A stretch of 64,000 nt of DNA from Streptomyces sp. WP-1 (GTDB taxonomy: Bacteria; Actinomycetota; Actinomycetes; Streptomycetales; Streptomycetaceae): positions 3,472,001-3,536,000 of the forward strand of contig NZ_CP123923.1 of NCBI RefSeq assembly GCF_030450125.1. Direction: 5' to 3'. Positions 50,920-58,918 of the stretch are shown in pieces (positions within the stretch are counted from its first letter, which is position 1; every line of letters starts with the position of its first letter). The position numbers and the translations under genes are program-made. The notes under the pieces are model-generated. The model was not told the origin of the DNA. It worked only from the letters and a program-made list of their open reading frames with translations, and did no database searches.

Positions 50920-51714
50920 TCAGGCGATCTGGAGGAGGGTCGAACGCGCATCCCTCACGAGAGCGGGATCATGCCGCAGGATAGCGCTCTCAACCCGGCG
51001 CAGCGCGGGCGAGGGCTGGATGCCGAGTTCCTCGTCGAGCTGGCGGCGCATCCGGCGGAACACATCGAGCGCGTCCGCCTGCCGTCCCGAGCAGTACAGG
51101 GCGATCATCAGCTGCTCGCAGAACCGTTCGCGCAGGGGGTAGTAGGTATGCGCCTCGGCCAGTTCGGCGAGCACCGACGCATGCTGTCCGAGCCGCAGTT
51201 CCGCGTCGAACCGCAGCTCCATGGCCCGCATCCGGTACTCCTCGTACCGGGCCCCGGCCAGCTGGCACAGGGTCCCGCCGGGGAACCCGCCGAACACCGG
51301 CCCCCGCCACAGCGCGAGCGCCTGCCCGAGCATCCGGGCGGTGCCCTCCGCGTCGTACGAGGAGGCCGTCTCCGCCTCCCGTACGGTCCGTACGAACTCG
51401 GCGGCGTCCAGCTCGCCCTCGTCCACGGTCAGCCGGTAACCGGAGGGATGGATCGTCACCCTGGATACCGGACGCCCCGGTTCCAGGGCCTTCAGCTTCC
51501 TCCGCAGTCTGCTCACATGCGCCTGGAGAGCGTTGGACTGGTTGTCGGGCACGGTCTCGCCCCACATCTCCTCGACCAGGCTCTCCCCGGACACCGGCTG
51601 CCCCTCGCTGACGAGCAGCGTCTGCACGAGAGTGCGCTGGAGGTCGCCGCTGATCTCCGCCGGGCCGGACACGGTACGGACCTGTAGTGCCCCGAGGATC
51701 GAGAACTTCAGCAT
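50920..51714 (-). CDS. SARP-family transcriptional regulator
   Basis: A 264-residue activator of the short RedD/ActII-4 type: winged-helix DNA-binding part (SILGALQVRTVSGPAEISGD, ALQAHVSRLRRKLKALEPGR, SGYRLTV) and BTAD (LGQALALWRGPVFGGFPG, YCSGRQADALDVFRRMRRQL). These bind heptameric direct repeats and switch on antibiotic clusters. ATG 51714 follows aggaggcgg. The 17-bp motif upstream is shared with the ATP-grasp gene, suggesting common control. No biosynthetic cluster follows. Confidence 0.9.
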   Translation of the reverse strand: MLKFSILGALQVRTVSGPAEISGDLQRTLVQTLLVSEGQPVSGESLVEEMWGETVPDNQSNALQAHVSRLRRKLKALEPGRPVSRVTIHPSGYRLTVDEGELDAAEFVRTVREAETASSYDAEGTARMLGQALALWRGPVFGGFPGGTLCQLAGARYEEYRMRAMELRFDAELRLGQHASVLAELAEAHTYYPLRERFCEQLMIALYCSGRQADALDVFRRMRRQLDEELGIQPSPALRRVESAILRHDPALVRDARSTLLQIA

Positions 51715-51799
51715 CCTGGCTCCGCCTCCTGTTGACGTCGCTGGCGTCGTCGTCCTTCTTCCGGCGACGTATCAACAGTGAGGCGGCTCCCTACCGTTT

Positions 51800-51816
51800 C
51801 GTTACCGATCCGGTCC
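51800..51816. promoter_or_regulatory. Shared 17-bp motif, copy at the SARP promoter
   Basis: cgttaccgatccggtcc, identical to 52687-52703. It lies about 86 bp before the SARP start. Confidence 0.6.
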
Positions 51817-51828
51817 CCGCGGTCCGGA

Positions 51829-52632
51829 TCAGCTCGCCTCGCCCGCGACCAGCTCTCCCAGCGAGGTCACCCGCTGGGCCGCGCCGTCCGGCGAGTCGGC
51901 GTGCACCACGAAGTGCCCCGGCGGGCAGTCGCCCCGCGCCGGCACGAACCGGACACCCGGAAGCCGCTGCTCCGGTCCCGGTGGCCGGCTCGACACGGCC
52001 GCGGCGGCGAATCGTTCCGGCCGCGCGACCTCCACGAGCTTTCCGGCCAGTACCCGTACGGCCCCGGCGGCGAGGTCGAATCCCCCGGCCACGCTGAGGA
52101 GTTCGGGGATCGGATCGTCCCCGAGCCCCGCCCGGCACCCGGTGATCACCGGGCCCTGCCGGGTCAGGGTGACCCCGGTGTGCGCGGGCCCGTACTGGTA
52201 CCCGGTCAGGTCCAGCAGCGCGGTCACCACGGCCCGTACCTCCGCCGCGGTGTCCTCCGTCAGCGGGGCCGGGGAGAGCAGGCCGTACGACATCCGGGCC
52301 GTGATCCCCACGGTCTGGTGCATGCCGTGCACGCTCAGTGTCTCCACGGTCAGCCGGGGCGCGCCGGAGACCGCCCCGGCGTCCGGTGACAGCCGGTTGT
52401 CCCGGACGAGCCGCTGTACGGCGTCCGGGTCCGCGAGCAGCCGTAGCGCGCGTGCGGGATTGACGAACAGCCCGGCCGCCGCGGCCTCCTTCAGGAGGGG
52501 CCGCAGCGCGGACTCGTCATGCGTGTCTGCCTGGGCCGACCGCACTTGAACACCGGCCCGGTGCGCCTCTCGGAGGACACGGGGATCCGGGTTCAGCAGG
52601 AAGATCCGGCTGACGTCGTTGTCTTCTTTCAT
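51829..52632 (-). CDS. Degenerate ATP-grasp-like protein
   Basis: A 267-residue protein. A pre-ATP-grasp start (RIFLLNPDPRVLREAHRAG, FVNPARALRLLADPDAVQRL) is followed directly by the C-terminal half of an ATP-grasp fold: LSVHGMHQTVGITARMSYG, LDLTGYQYGPAHTGVTLTRQ, GPVITGCRAGLGDDPIPELL. The usual glutamate and N-x-R of the metal site (E-x-N-x-R) appear as TGCRAG, and the ATP-binding lobe is mostly absent. It is therefore likely non-catalytic. It sits upstream of the SARP and shares an upstream motif with it. A regulatory or remnant role is possible. Confidence 0.6.
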   Translation of the reverse strand: MKEDNDVSRIFLLNPDPRVLREAHRAGVQVRSAQADTHDESALRPLLKEAAAAGLFVNPARALRLLADPDAVQRLVRDNRLSPDAGAVSGAPRLTVETLSVHGMHQTVGITARMSYGLLSPAPLTEDTAAEVRAVVTALLDLTGYQYGPAHTGVTLTRQGPVITGCRAGLGDDPIPELLSVAGGFDLAAGAVRVLAGKLVEVARPERFAAAAVSSRPPGPEQRLPGVRFVPARGDCPPGHFVVHADSPDGAAQRVTSLGELVAGEAS

Positions 52633-52686
52633 ACCTCTGCTCGGATGACGAAGTCGGCGAGGGTGGAAAGGCAGGCTACGAGCGGG

Positions 52687-52703
52687 CGTTACCGATCCGG
52701 TCC
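52687..52703. promoter_or_regulatory. Shared 17-bp motif, copy at the ATP-grasp promoter
   Basis: cgttaccgatccggtcc, identical to 51800-51816, about 55 bp before the ATP-grasp start. In both copies, read on the minus strand, a TAG-containing -10-like hexamer follows 6-9 bp later. Confidence 0.6.
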
Positions 52704-52784
52704 CGGACGGTTCCCCGGCATTTGGTTGCGGACAGAACGCCCCGTACGGTACCGGTCCCCTCCCCTCGCCGACCCGTCAATCGC

Positions 52785-53033
52785 TCACCTCGCCTGTACG
52801 TGGGCAACTGTGAGGAAGGATGCCCAGGTAGAGGGGTGAACAGTGAGGTGAACGACGGGAAGTTTCGAGTCGCGGATGTGGATGGCCGTGGGGTGTTCGG
52901 CGACCTCGACGCACTCGCCGCCCCCGCCGCCGCTGTAACTCGACTTGCGCCAGGTGTAGGAGAGTTCGACGCAGTCGCCGCCCCCGCCGCCGCTGTAACT
53001 CGACTTGAACCAGGCCCGGCTCTCGGTGCTCAT
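52785..53033 (-). CDS. DUF397 protein with internal duplication
   Basis: An 82-residue small protein of the DUF397 family, partner of WhiJ-like XRE regulators. The motif WFKSSYSGGGGGDCVEL occurs at the start and again as WRKSSYSGGGGGECVEV, due to a 60-bp DNA repeat (52907-52946 and 52967-53006 nearly identical); the C-terminal part (HIRDSKLP, WASFL) is single and normal. ATG 53033 overlaps the XRE stop by 4 bp, so the pair is coupled. DUF397 proteins are thought to act with or against the XRE partner. Confidence 0.85.
   Translation of the reverse strand: MSTESRAWFKSSYSGGGGGDCVELSYTWRKSSYSGGGGGECVEVAEHPTAIHIRDSKLPVVHLTVHPSTWASFLTVAHVQAR
52907..53006. repeat. 60-bp direct repeat in the DUF397 gene
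   Basis: Two copies of a 40-bp stretch (52907-52946, 52967-53006) with a single difference near their starts (c/g) and a 60-bp period; it duplicates a 20-residue unit of the protein. Confidence 0.85.
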
Positions 53034-53893
53034 AGCTTCTCCAGTTTCTCCGCGATCAGAGCGCGGGTTTTCTCAGGAGTCAGTGCCATCGCGCGCATGA
53101 TCCCATAGCGATCGGCGATCTCCCGGACGTCTTCCCGGTGGATGATCAGCTGGGGGTGACACTGCACTTCCAGGTACGCCACCTGCTCATGTCCCTTCGG
53201 CACTAGGAGGTTGAACGCGCCGTCCATGTTCGGATGTTCCTCCACCCCGGTCGGCATCACCTGGATCTCGACGTTCTGCCTGTCTCCGATGACCAGCAGG
53301 CGACGCAGCTGATCGGCGTGGACTCGCGGGCCGCCGATCGGCCGGTCGAGGACAACCTCTTCGAGGACGTAGCTAACGATGGGCGCGGGCCAGCGCTCGA
53401 AGACCTGCTGGCGCGAGAGTCGGTCGGCTACCCGCTTCTCGATGGTCTCCTCGCTGAGGAACGGCCGGTACTTGGCGAACACAGCCCGGGCGTGGGCCTC
53501 GGTCTGGAGTAGTCCGTGCATGGCGTGACCGCAGTAGTGGTGCAGTTCCACTGCCGTCTTCTCCATCTCGGCCTGACTTCGATACCACTCCGGATGCCGG
53601 GTCCGCGCCCTCCGCATCGCGTCCTCCACGTCGGGGATGACCGCGATCAGCATCCCGTTGGCGTTGAGGATGGGGTCGGCCTTGACCAGGAAGTCCGGCC
53701 TCGGGGTCCGTACCCCCCGCTCCATGGCCGAGATGTGGTCCGGGCCGTAGCGGACCAGCCTCCCGAACTCCGACTGACTGAGCCCCGCTCGCTCCCGCAG
53801 GAGCTTCAACTGCTTGCCCACCATGGCGAAGACACCTGCCGCCCCGTTCTCCTGCCCAGGAGTGTCCGGCCGCCGCTCTTGTTCGTCTACCAC
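53030..53893 (-). CDS. WhiJ-like XRE regulator (HTH + DUF5753)
   Basis: A 287-residue regulator. The helix-turn-helix is at about 27-80 (LKLLRERAGLSQSEFGRLV, HISAMERGVRTPRPD). The remaining DUF5753 domain has HYCGHAMHGLLQTEAHARAV, RLSRQQVFERWPAP and PHPQL-type strands. Members of this group (WhiJ/AbaA locus) control development and antibiotic production in streptomycetes together with DUF397 partners. GTG 53893. It is divergent from the RsbW-like ATPase gene, with 108 bp between. Confidence 0.9.
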   Translation of the reverse strand: MVDEQERRPDTPGQENGAAGVFAMVGKQLKLLRERAGLSQSEFGRLVRYGPDHISAMERGVRTPRPDFLVKADPILNANGMLIAVIPDVEDAMRRARTRHPEWYRSQAEMEKTAVELHHYCGHAMHGLLQTEAHARAVFAKYRPFLSEETIEKRVADRLSRQQVFERWPAPIVSYVLEEVVLDRPIGGPRVHADQLRRLLVIGDRQNVEIQVMPTGVEEHPNMDGAFNLLVPKGHEQVAYLEVQCHPQLIIHREDVREIADRYGIMRAMALTPEKTRALIAEKLEKL

Positions 53894-54001
53894 TCCGTCC
53901 TCCGCTCTCTCCGTACACGCGCCGACTCGTACCCGTACGACTACGCAGAGTCGCCGAGTTCCTCCTGGTCAGCGTAGGGAGAACCGGCCACGCTCGGTGT
54001 T

Positions 54002-54439
54002 GTGAATCTGGAAATCTCCACCCCCCTGAAAGAGTTGATCCAGCGGCTCAGCGCCACCCCACGCGGCGCGCGACTGGCCCGAAGGCTCACCGGAACCGCG
54101 CTCGACAACTGGGGTTACCCCTACGACGGGCCACTGAGCAACACCGCCCAGCTCCTCGTCTCCGAGCTGGCGGCCAACGCCGTCACCCACGGTCGCGTAC
54201 CGGGCCGCGACTTCGAGCTGCGGCTGACACTGCTGCCCGAGGAGGACACACTGCGCATCGAGGTGAGCGACACCCGGGGCGAACGGCGCCCGCAGGTGCT
54301 CCGCGCCGCCTTCGGGGACGAACACGGCCGGGGCCTGATCGTCGTGGACGCGCTGTCCCGCACCTGGGGCGTGCGCGAACGCATCGTCGGCAAGACGGTG
54401 TGGGCCGAGATCCCGCTGGCCGGGCCGCCCGGGGCGTAG
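54002..54439 (+). CDS. RsbW-like HATPase (anti-sigma factor-type)
   Basis: A 145-residue GHKL ATPase. The N box is LLVSELAANAVTHG, then the G1 region IEVSDTRGERRP and the G2 region FGDEHGRGLIVVDALS; the end is VWAEIPLAGP. It resembles the single-domain ATP-binding proteins that accompany WhiJ/DUF397 modules and may act as a protein kinase or switch partner. GTG 54002. The arrangement DUF397-XRE-divergent ATPase is a standard module. Confidence 0.88.
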   Translation: MNLEISTPLKELIQRLSATPRGARLARRLTGTALDNWGYPYDGPLSNTAQLLVSELAANAVTHGRVPGRDFELRLTLLPEEDTLRIEVSDTRGERRPQVLRAAFGDEHGRGLIVVDALSRTWGVRERIVGKTVWAEIPLAGPPGA

Positions 54440-54556
54440 CCGTCCGTGACGCCGCTCCTGACCGTGGCCTCTCGGGTGTCGGACAGCGAGTGCGGCACCT
54501 GGAGCGCCGCCGCCCTGCGGGCCGGTCCTGCGGCCTCGCTCCCTGGGCCGACCCGG

Positions 54557-54934
54557 TCAGGAGGCGAACGGCTCGATCTCGCCCGCGAAGACGATGATCT
54601 GGTCGATGAGGCTCCGGCGCAGATGGACGACATCCGTACCCGCCAGGCGGGGGCCTCCGTCAGGCGTGGTGAAGACCCACTGGTACCGGGCCCATTCGTC
54701 GGGCATGTCCACCGCCGAGCAGCGCACCATCGTGCCGGTCCCCGCCGGGTGGCGCCGGATGTCCAGCACGAACCGCTCGACCGCCGCGATTCCTTCGCTG
54801 CGCCCCAGCGGTCCCCAGAAGACCACGTCCGAGGTCAGGGCCTGGGAGAGCAGGTCGGTCACATAGTTGTCGTTCGAGGCGTTGAAGGCGGAGATGAACG
54901 TGTCGATCGCGGAACGTGCGGTCTCTTCCTGCAT
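54557..54934 (-). CDS. NTF2-like (SnoaL-type) protein
   Basis: A 125-residue alpha+beta cone protein: AIDTFISAFNASNDNYVTDL, VVFWGPLGRSEGIAAVERF and YQWVFTTPDGGPRLAGTDVV are typical. The start is uncertain: ATG 54934 opens the domain but has a weak ribosome site; ten codons more upstream are open. It is convergent with the ATPase gene. Ligand unknown. Confidence 0.75.
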   Translation of the reverse strand: MQEETARSAIDTFISAFNASNDNYVTDLLSQALTSDVVFWGPLGRSEGIAAVERFVLDIRRHPAGTGTMVRCSAVDMPDEWARYQWVFTTPDGGPRLAGTDVVHLRRSLIDQIIVFAGEIEPFAS

Positions 54935-54994
54935 GCCCCAGTAATACCAGCCGTTTCGCGGCACCCGTGAGGTGAAAGTGTCCGTCCGCGACGG

Positions 54995-55261
54995 TCAGCG
55001 GCGGTGGGCGTCGTGCTCGGTCAGGACGACGGGTCCGGCCCGCTCGACGGTGACGGCGTGGTCGAAGTCATCCCCGGAGTCGCCCACTTGGCGGACGGCC
55101 AGGCCGATCTCCTCGGCGGTCCCCCGGTACAGGGCCTCCAGAAGCCCCTCCCCCTCCTCGACCTTGCCGGAGGGCAGCTCCCACAGGCCACCCAGGGAGT
55201 CCCCCGGCTTGCGCCGCACCAACAGGACCCGGCCGGCACCACTGACGACGGCACCGACCAC
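54995..55261 (-). pseudogene. Shortened Nudix hydrolase
   Basis: 88 residues: [17 protein letters not shown] and the Nudix box region [23 protein letters not shown] are clear, but RE of the box is RG. After it the sequence jumps ([15 protein letters not shown]) with about 18 residues fewer than relatives, and it stops just after LTEHDAH where relatives continue. It is likely a decayed gene. It faces a short stretch (55262-55421) with no supported gene. Confidence 0.55.
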
Positions 55262-55421
55262 GAACCCGGCAACACCGTCCGCGCACGCGTCCCCGACCAG
55301 ATCGGCCCGGACGACCCCGAGTTCGCCCGCCGGCGAGGGGGGCGCCGCTATGCCGGTGATCCCGCCAACCTGCCCGACTGGTGGGGCTCCTGGCGGGACC
55401 TCGTGGAGCTGTGGGGGCCGC

Positions 55422-56384
55422 TCAGGCGGTCAAGCCAGGGCCGAAGTAGCCCGATGTACGGAACAGTCCGGCGAAGGTTCCGGGACCGTGCCGTTCGTCC
55501 AGCCACGTTCCCAGCGCTGTCACATCGCCGTTGACGATCGCCGCGAGTAGACGCGCGTGGCACTCGTCCTCTTCCCCGGAGGCGAACTCCGTAAGGAAGC
55601 GCCGGTACCGCCGATTGACGCCTTTCTCGTAATCGCAGAGGGCCGCCGCGTACTGCGTCTGCTCCTCACTTTCCGGCGCGTCCACCACGCGCCCTGTGTC
55701 CTCCTCGGTCAGCGTTCCCGTCACGTCCCGGAACGCGAGGGCGCCGAGGGCGTCTGAGGGTTCCCTCACCCGAAACCGTTCCGCCGCATGCCGGGTGATG
55801 GCGCGCGCTTCCATGTCGCACGCGCCTTCCATGACGATGCCGATATTCCGGGTGTGGTGGCTTCCGCGCGGGTCGGCTGCCGAATAGGACTGCCCACTCG
55901 TGCGCCGGTAGTTGATTCCGTACTGAGTTCGGACCGGCACACCGGCCACTTCCACGTACCGCCGACGCGACCCGTAGTGAAGGCAGTCATGGGCGTACGC
56001 GCGGAGCAGGTCGAGAAGTGCCAGCGCGGGGCGCTCGGGACTCCGGCGTTCCATCGGCCCGTACATGGTGATGACAGCGACCATGTGAAGGTGCCGATAT
56101 CCCTGGCCCGGGTGGTGGAATCCACCGAAGGCCCCGGCGCGCAGGGATTCGCAGCCGACCAACACTCGGTCGAGCGGAAGCATCTTCGCCAGCCCGAAAG
56201 CGGCGTACCGGCGCCTGGCTTCCTCGACACCGGCATGAAACGGCGTGGTGTCGATTCCGTCAGCCGCCCACCGGTCGAGGATCTCCGACAGGGGCCGGAA
56301 AACGTGGGTCGGATGCTTTCCGGTGAGCAACGACGCGTCGGCGCGCATGGCCGCGAGTCCGGCCATTGCCTTAGCGCCGTTCAC
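55422..56384 (-). CDS. Unrecognised protein, about 320 aa
   Basis: I do not recognise the family. The protein is mixed and soluble, without signal or membrane segments. Seen: [96 protein letters not shown] and a C-terminal helical part. The HDCLHYGS motif together with EGACDMEA (a His-x3-His and later Glu pattern) could be a metal site. The start is uncertain (GTG 56384 or ATG 56366). It follows the Nudix gene with a short overlap or gap and is probably in the same operon. Confidence 0.6.
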   Translation of the reverse strand: MNGAKAMAGLAAMRADASLLTGKHPTHVFRPLSEILDRWAADGIDTTPFHAGVEEARRRYAAFGLAKMLPLDRVLVGCESLRAGAFGGFHHPGQGYRHLHMVAVITMYGPMERRSPERPALALLDLLRAYAHDCLHYGSRRRYVEVAGVPVRTQYGINYRRTSGQSYSAADPRGSHHTRNIGIVMEGACDMEARAITRHAAERFRVREPSDALGALAFRDVTGTLTEEDTGRVVDAPESEEQTQYAAALCDYEKGVNRRYRRFLTEFASGEEDECHARLLAAIVNGDVTALGTWLDERHGPGTFAGLFRTSGYFGPGLTA

Positions 56385-56407
56385 CGACTCGTTCGGGGCG
56401 AGTTCCG

Positions 56408-56863
56408 TCAGGTCGGGGTGTCCGACTTGATGAGCTGAACGTGGCTCTCTTGCATTCCCTCCGGGAGCGCATCCAGACTGAACCATTTCGCCTCCAGAAT
56501 CTCGAAGCCGTCGAGCTTGAGAGTTCCACCCACGTGGAGCGCTTCATAGGCGATTTCCACGCGGAGCTTGTATCCACTGGTTACTCGAACCAGACGCCCC
56601 GGCACGACTTCAAGGCCGGTTTCTTCCCGGACTTCCCGCACGATGGTCTCCGGGAATTGTTCACTCTTGATCGCATATCCGGTAGGAAGCCCCCACGGCC
56701 TATGAGCGGGCCACATGCGGTGCTTGAGAAGGAGGACTTCCCCCGCCTCATTCCGCACCACGCCAGTCACGCCAATCATGAATTTGGCGTGCACGAACCA
56801 CAGGACGCGCCATTGCAGAGGGCCGCGAATGAGTTTCCACGCCCGGGCTACGATTCGCTTCAT
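56408..56863 (-). CDS. Nudix hydrolase
   Basis: A 151-residue pyrophosphohydrolase. The Nudix box is complete: GYAIKSEQFPETIVREVREE then TGL (G-x5-E-x7-REVxEE-x-GL type). The N-terminus is basic with a hydrophobic stretch (WKLIRGPLQWRVLWFVHAKF), so it may be membrane-associated. ATG 56863 follows gaagggg; a longer frame is open. The substrate is unknown. The next gene on the strand is the 320-aa protein. Confidence 0.88.
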   Translation of the reverse strand: MKRIVARAWKLIRGPLQWRVLWFVHAKFMIGVTGVVRNEAGEVLLLKHRMWPAHRPWGLPTGYAIKSEQFPETIVREVREETGLEVVPGRLVRVTSGYKLRVEIAYEALHVGGTLKLDGFEILEAKWFSLDALPEGMQESHVQLIKSDTPT

Positions 56864-57090
56864 GCGCACCCCTTCGACAGGCAAACGTCTCCAACGCTTG
56901 CGGTGCTGGTTCAACCCATGCCGAAGGGTGCGGGTCACGCCCGGTTTTCCACGGCCCCCCTGCCGGGATTCCGGCTCTCTGCCGCCGTCCGCGTCCTGGT
57001 CACCGTCGTCCCCTCGCGTGGATCGATGGCGACCAAGCTAGAGAGCCGAGAGCCCCGGCCCACAGCGCTGTGCACGAAGTTGCACGCCAG

Positions 57091-57939
57091 TTATCCCAGG
57101 GCGTCCATGGCTGCCGTGATCAGCGCACGAGCGTTCGCCCCGTAGACAGCCAGTGCTGCCAGTTCCGCGAACGTCTCGGCGTACATGCGTACCTCGCTCG
57201 GCTGCGTGATCGTGAGGTAGCCGGACACCAACTCCACGTTGACTTGCGCCGCGTCGTAGATCCAGAACCCTTCAGCCGGCCAGCGCTCCCGATCCGGCTT
57301 CATGGCGACAACCCCCAAGCTGACATGGGGAAGTGAGGCAACCGCGAGCAGGTGCCCAAGCTGACCGGTCATGACCTCAGCGCCGCCGATCCCGGCCCGC
57401 AGCACCGACTCCTCCACGAGAAACGCGAACCGTCGGTCACCCTCGTACAAGACGCGCTGACGTTCCATGCGTGCGGCCACCGCGCCCGCCACGTCGTCCA
57501 CCAGGCCGCGCCGCTTCCGAATCGCCTGGAGTGCGGCCGTGGTGTACGGCTGGGTCTGGATCATGCCTGGTACGAGCCATGACGAGTACGACCGAAAGCG
57601 GCGGGTGCGCTCGTACAGCGGCATCCGTGCTTCCTGCGCCTGCTTGAGTCCGGCCCGTTCCATGCGCCGCCAGCCGACCCACATCCCTTCCGCCGTCCGC
57701 AGCATGGCCGTGAGGTCTTCGGTCTGCTCGTCGGCACCACACGCGCGGCACCATGCCCGGATGTCTTCGACGGACGGAGAAGTACGGGCGTTCATGATCC
57801 GGGACGATTTGGAACGACTCCACCCGCAGCGCTCGGCAAGGTCGAGCCCGGACAGACCGGCATCCCGGCAGAGTTCCGCGAGACGATCCGCGAGAGCCTG
57901 CCGGGCCTGCTGAGCACTGGATGACGGGGAAAGAGCCAT
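57091..57939 (-). CDS. XRE regulator (HTH + DUF5753)
   Basis: A 282-residue WhiJ-like regulator: HTH at about 15-60 (LAELCRDAGLSGLDLAERCG, WSRSKSSRIMNARTSPS) and a DUF5753 C-terminal domain (SYSSWLVPGMIQTQPYTTAA, MERQRVLYEGDRRFAFLVEE). ATG 57939 lies 12 bp after the DUF6879 stop, so they form an operon with the 88-residue protein. Confidence 0.9.
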   Translation of the reverse strand: MALSPSSSAQQARQALADRLAELCRDAGLSGLDLAERCGWSRSKSSRIMNARTSPSVEDIRAWCRACGADEQTEDLTAMLRTAEGMWVGWRRMERAGLKQAQEARMPLYERTRRFRSYSSWLVPGMIQTQPYTTAALQAIRKRRGLVDDVAGAVAARMERQRVLYEGDRRFAFLVEESVLRAGIGGAEVMTGQLGHLLAVASLPHVSLGVVAMKPDRERWPAEGFWIYDAAQVNVELVSGYLTITQPSEVRMYAETFAELAALAVYGANARALITAAMDALG

Positions 57940-57951
57940 GGCGCGTGATCG

Positions 57952-58482
57952 TCAGGCAGGCCGGTATTCCGCGTGGGTGATGGCCCTCTCCCACGCTGCC
58001 TCGTACGCCGTCGCGTACTGCTCCGCCAACGCCGGATCGTGGCGGACTTCCATCCTCTCGCCGGTCCACTGCCCATCACCGCTGAAGTGATGGAGGATCA
58101 GGGTCTCCGCGTCGATCACCCAGCCCTCCAAGACGGGGAGCAGCAGCCCGTGTGACCGGGCACGGGGCAACCAACGCACGTCCTCACCCGCTGCGACGTT
58201 CGTAAAGGTGCCGTCGTACTCGTAGCGCACGTAGTCACTCAGCGGCTCGGAGACGACGCGCAGCCGTCGCATGGAGACGCCCCGGCCGGTCGTCTCCTCC
58301 ACCACATCCAGCCATGAGCGCCACCAGGACTCGCGGTCCGCCGGGTCGTATCGGTGGCCTTCCTGCCAGCGGAGGAACTCGGGATCGTCGCGCATGTAGC
58401 TGTCCCGCATCTCCAGGTGCATGGCCGAGTGCCGCGCCTTCGCGAGTGCTTCACGTACCGCTGTTGCCACCGTTGGCCTCAC
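57952..58482 (-). CDS. DUF6879-family protein
   Basis: A 176-residue protein, usual partner of XRE/DUF5753 regulators in streptomycetes. Conserved: LEMRDSYMRDDPEFLRWQEG, RLRVVSEPLSDYVRYEYD, ARSHGLLLPVLEGWVID and HHFSGDGQWTGERMEV. The GTG start at 58482 overlaps the upstream gene by 32 bp; a later ATG (MHLEMRDSYM) is possible. Biochemical role unknown. Confidence 0.85.
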   Translation of the reverse strand: MRPTVATAVREALAKARHSAMHLEMRDSYMRDDPEFLRWQEGHRYDPADRESWWRSWLDVVEETTGRGVSMRRLRVVSEPLSDYVRYEYDGTFTNVAAGEDVRWLPRARSHGLLLPVLEGWVIDAETLILHHFSGDGQWTGERMEVRHDPALAEQYATAYEAAWERAITHAEYRPA

Positions 58483-58717
58483 TGTCCGGGCGGGGGATGA
58501 ACTGGAGCATGTCGGCGGGCAGACGGATCACGCTCTCGTGATCCGGAACGTCGGTCGAGTGGCCGGGCACGGAACCGACTTCCTGTGCCTGCCGAACGGT
58601 CTCGTCGTCGGCAGTCCATGACTGGATGATCAGGTCACCGGTCGTATCGTCCAGCCAGATCGTCGGCGATCCGTCGTCGGGGGTGTTCGGCCAAATCCCC
58701 AGGAACTTCAGGGCCAT
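58451..58717 (-). CDS. Small conserved protein of the XRE/DUF6879 module
   Basis: An 88-residue protein: ALKFLGIWPNTPDDGSPTIW, LDDTTGDLIIQSWTADDETV and ESVIRLPADMLQFIPRP. It matches a family seen repeatedly beside DUF6879 and XRE genes in streptomycetes (start MALKF-GI-P-T). It is the first gene of the module. It lies divergent to a broken XRE/TPR gene. Function unknown. Confidence 0.75.
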   Translation of the reverse strand: MALKFLGIWPNTPDDGSPTIWLDDTTGDLIIQSWTADDETVRQAQEVGSVPGHSTDVPDHESVIRLPADMLQFIPRPDSEANGGNSGT

Positions 58718-58918
58718 TGGGCTCTTCTGTACCGAATCGGTTGCACGGGTGCGCACGAGCCTCGCCCCTGCGCGAGAGCCCGCACAAGAGGGCATCCGGC
58801 ACGGGCGCTCGGACGGCTCCACAACATCTACCGGTCGAGCGACCAGGCCCATGGTCCGGGATTGCCCCACTGTCGCTGACGGTAGGCTCATCATTACCGT
58901 CGATGATGGGACTGGTCC

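Noticed and set aside
55262..55430. Plus-strand frame reading [20 protein letters not shown]
   Set aside because: The segment looks protein-like, possibly a gene tail, but it has no start of its own, runs out into antisense sequence, and no family was recognised.
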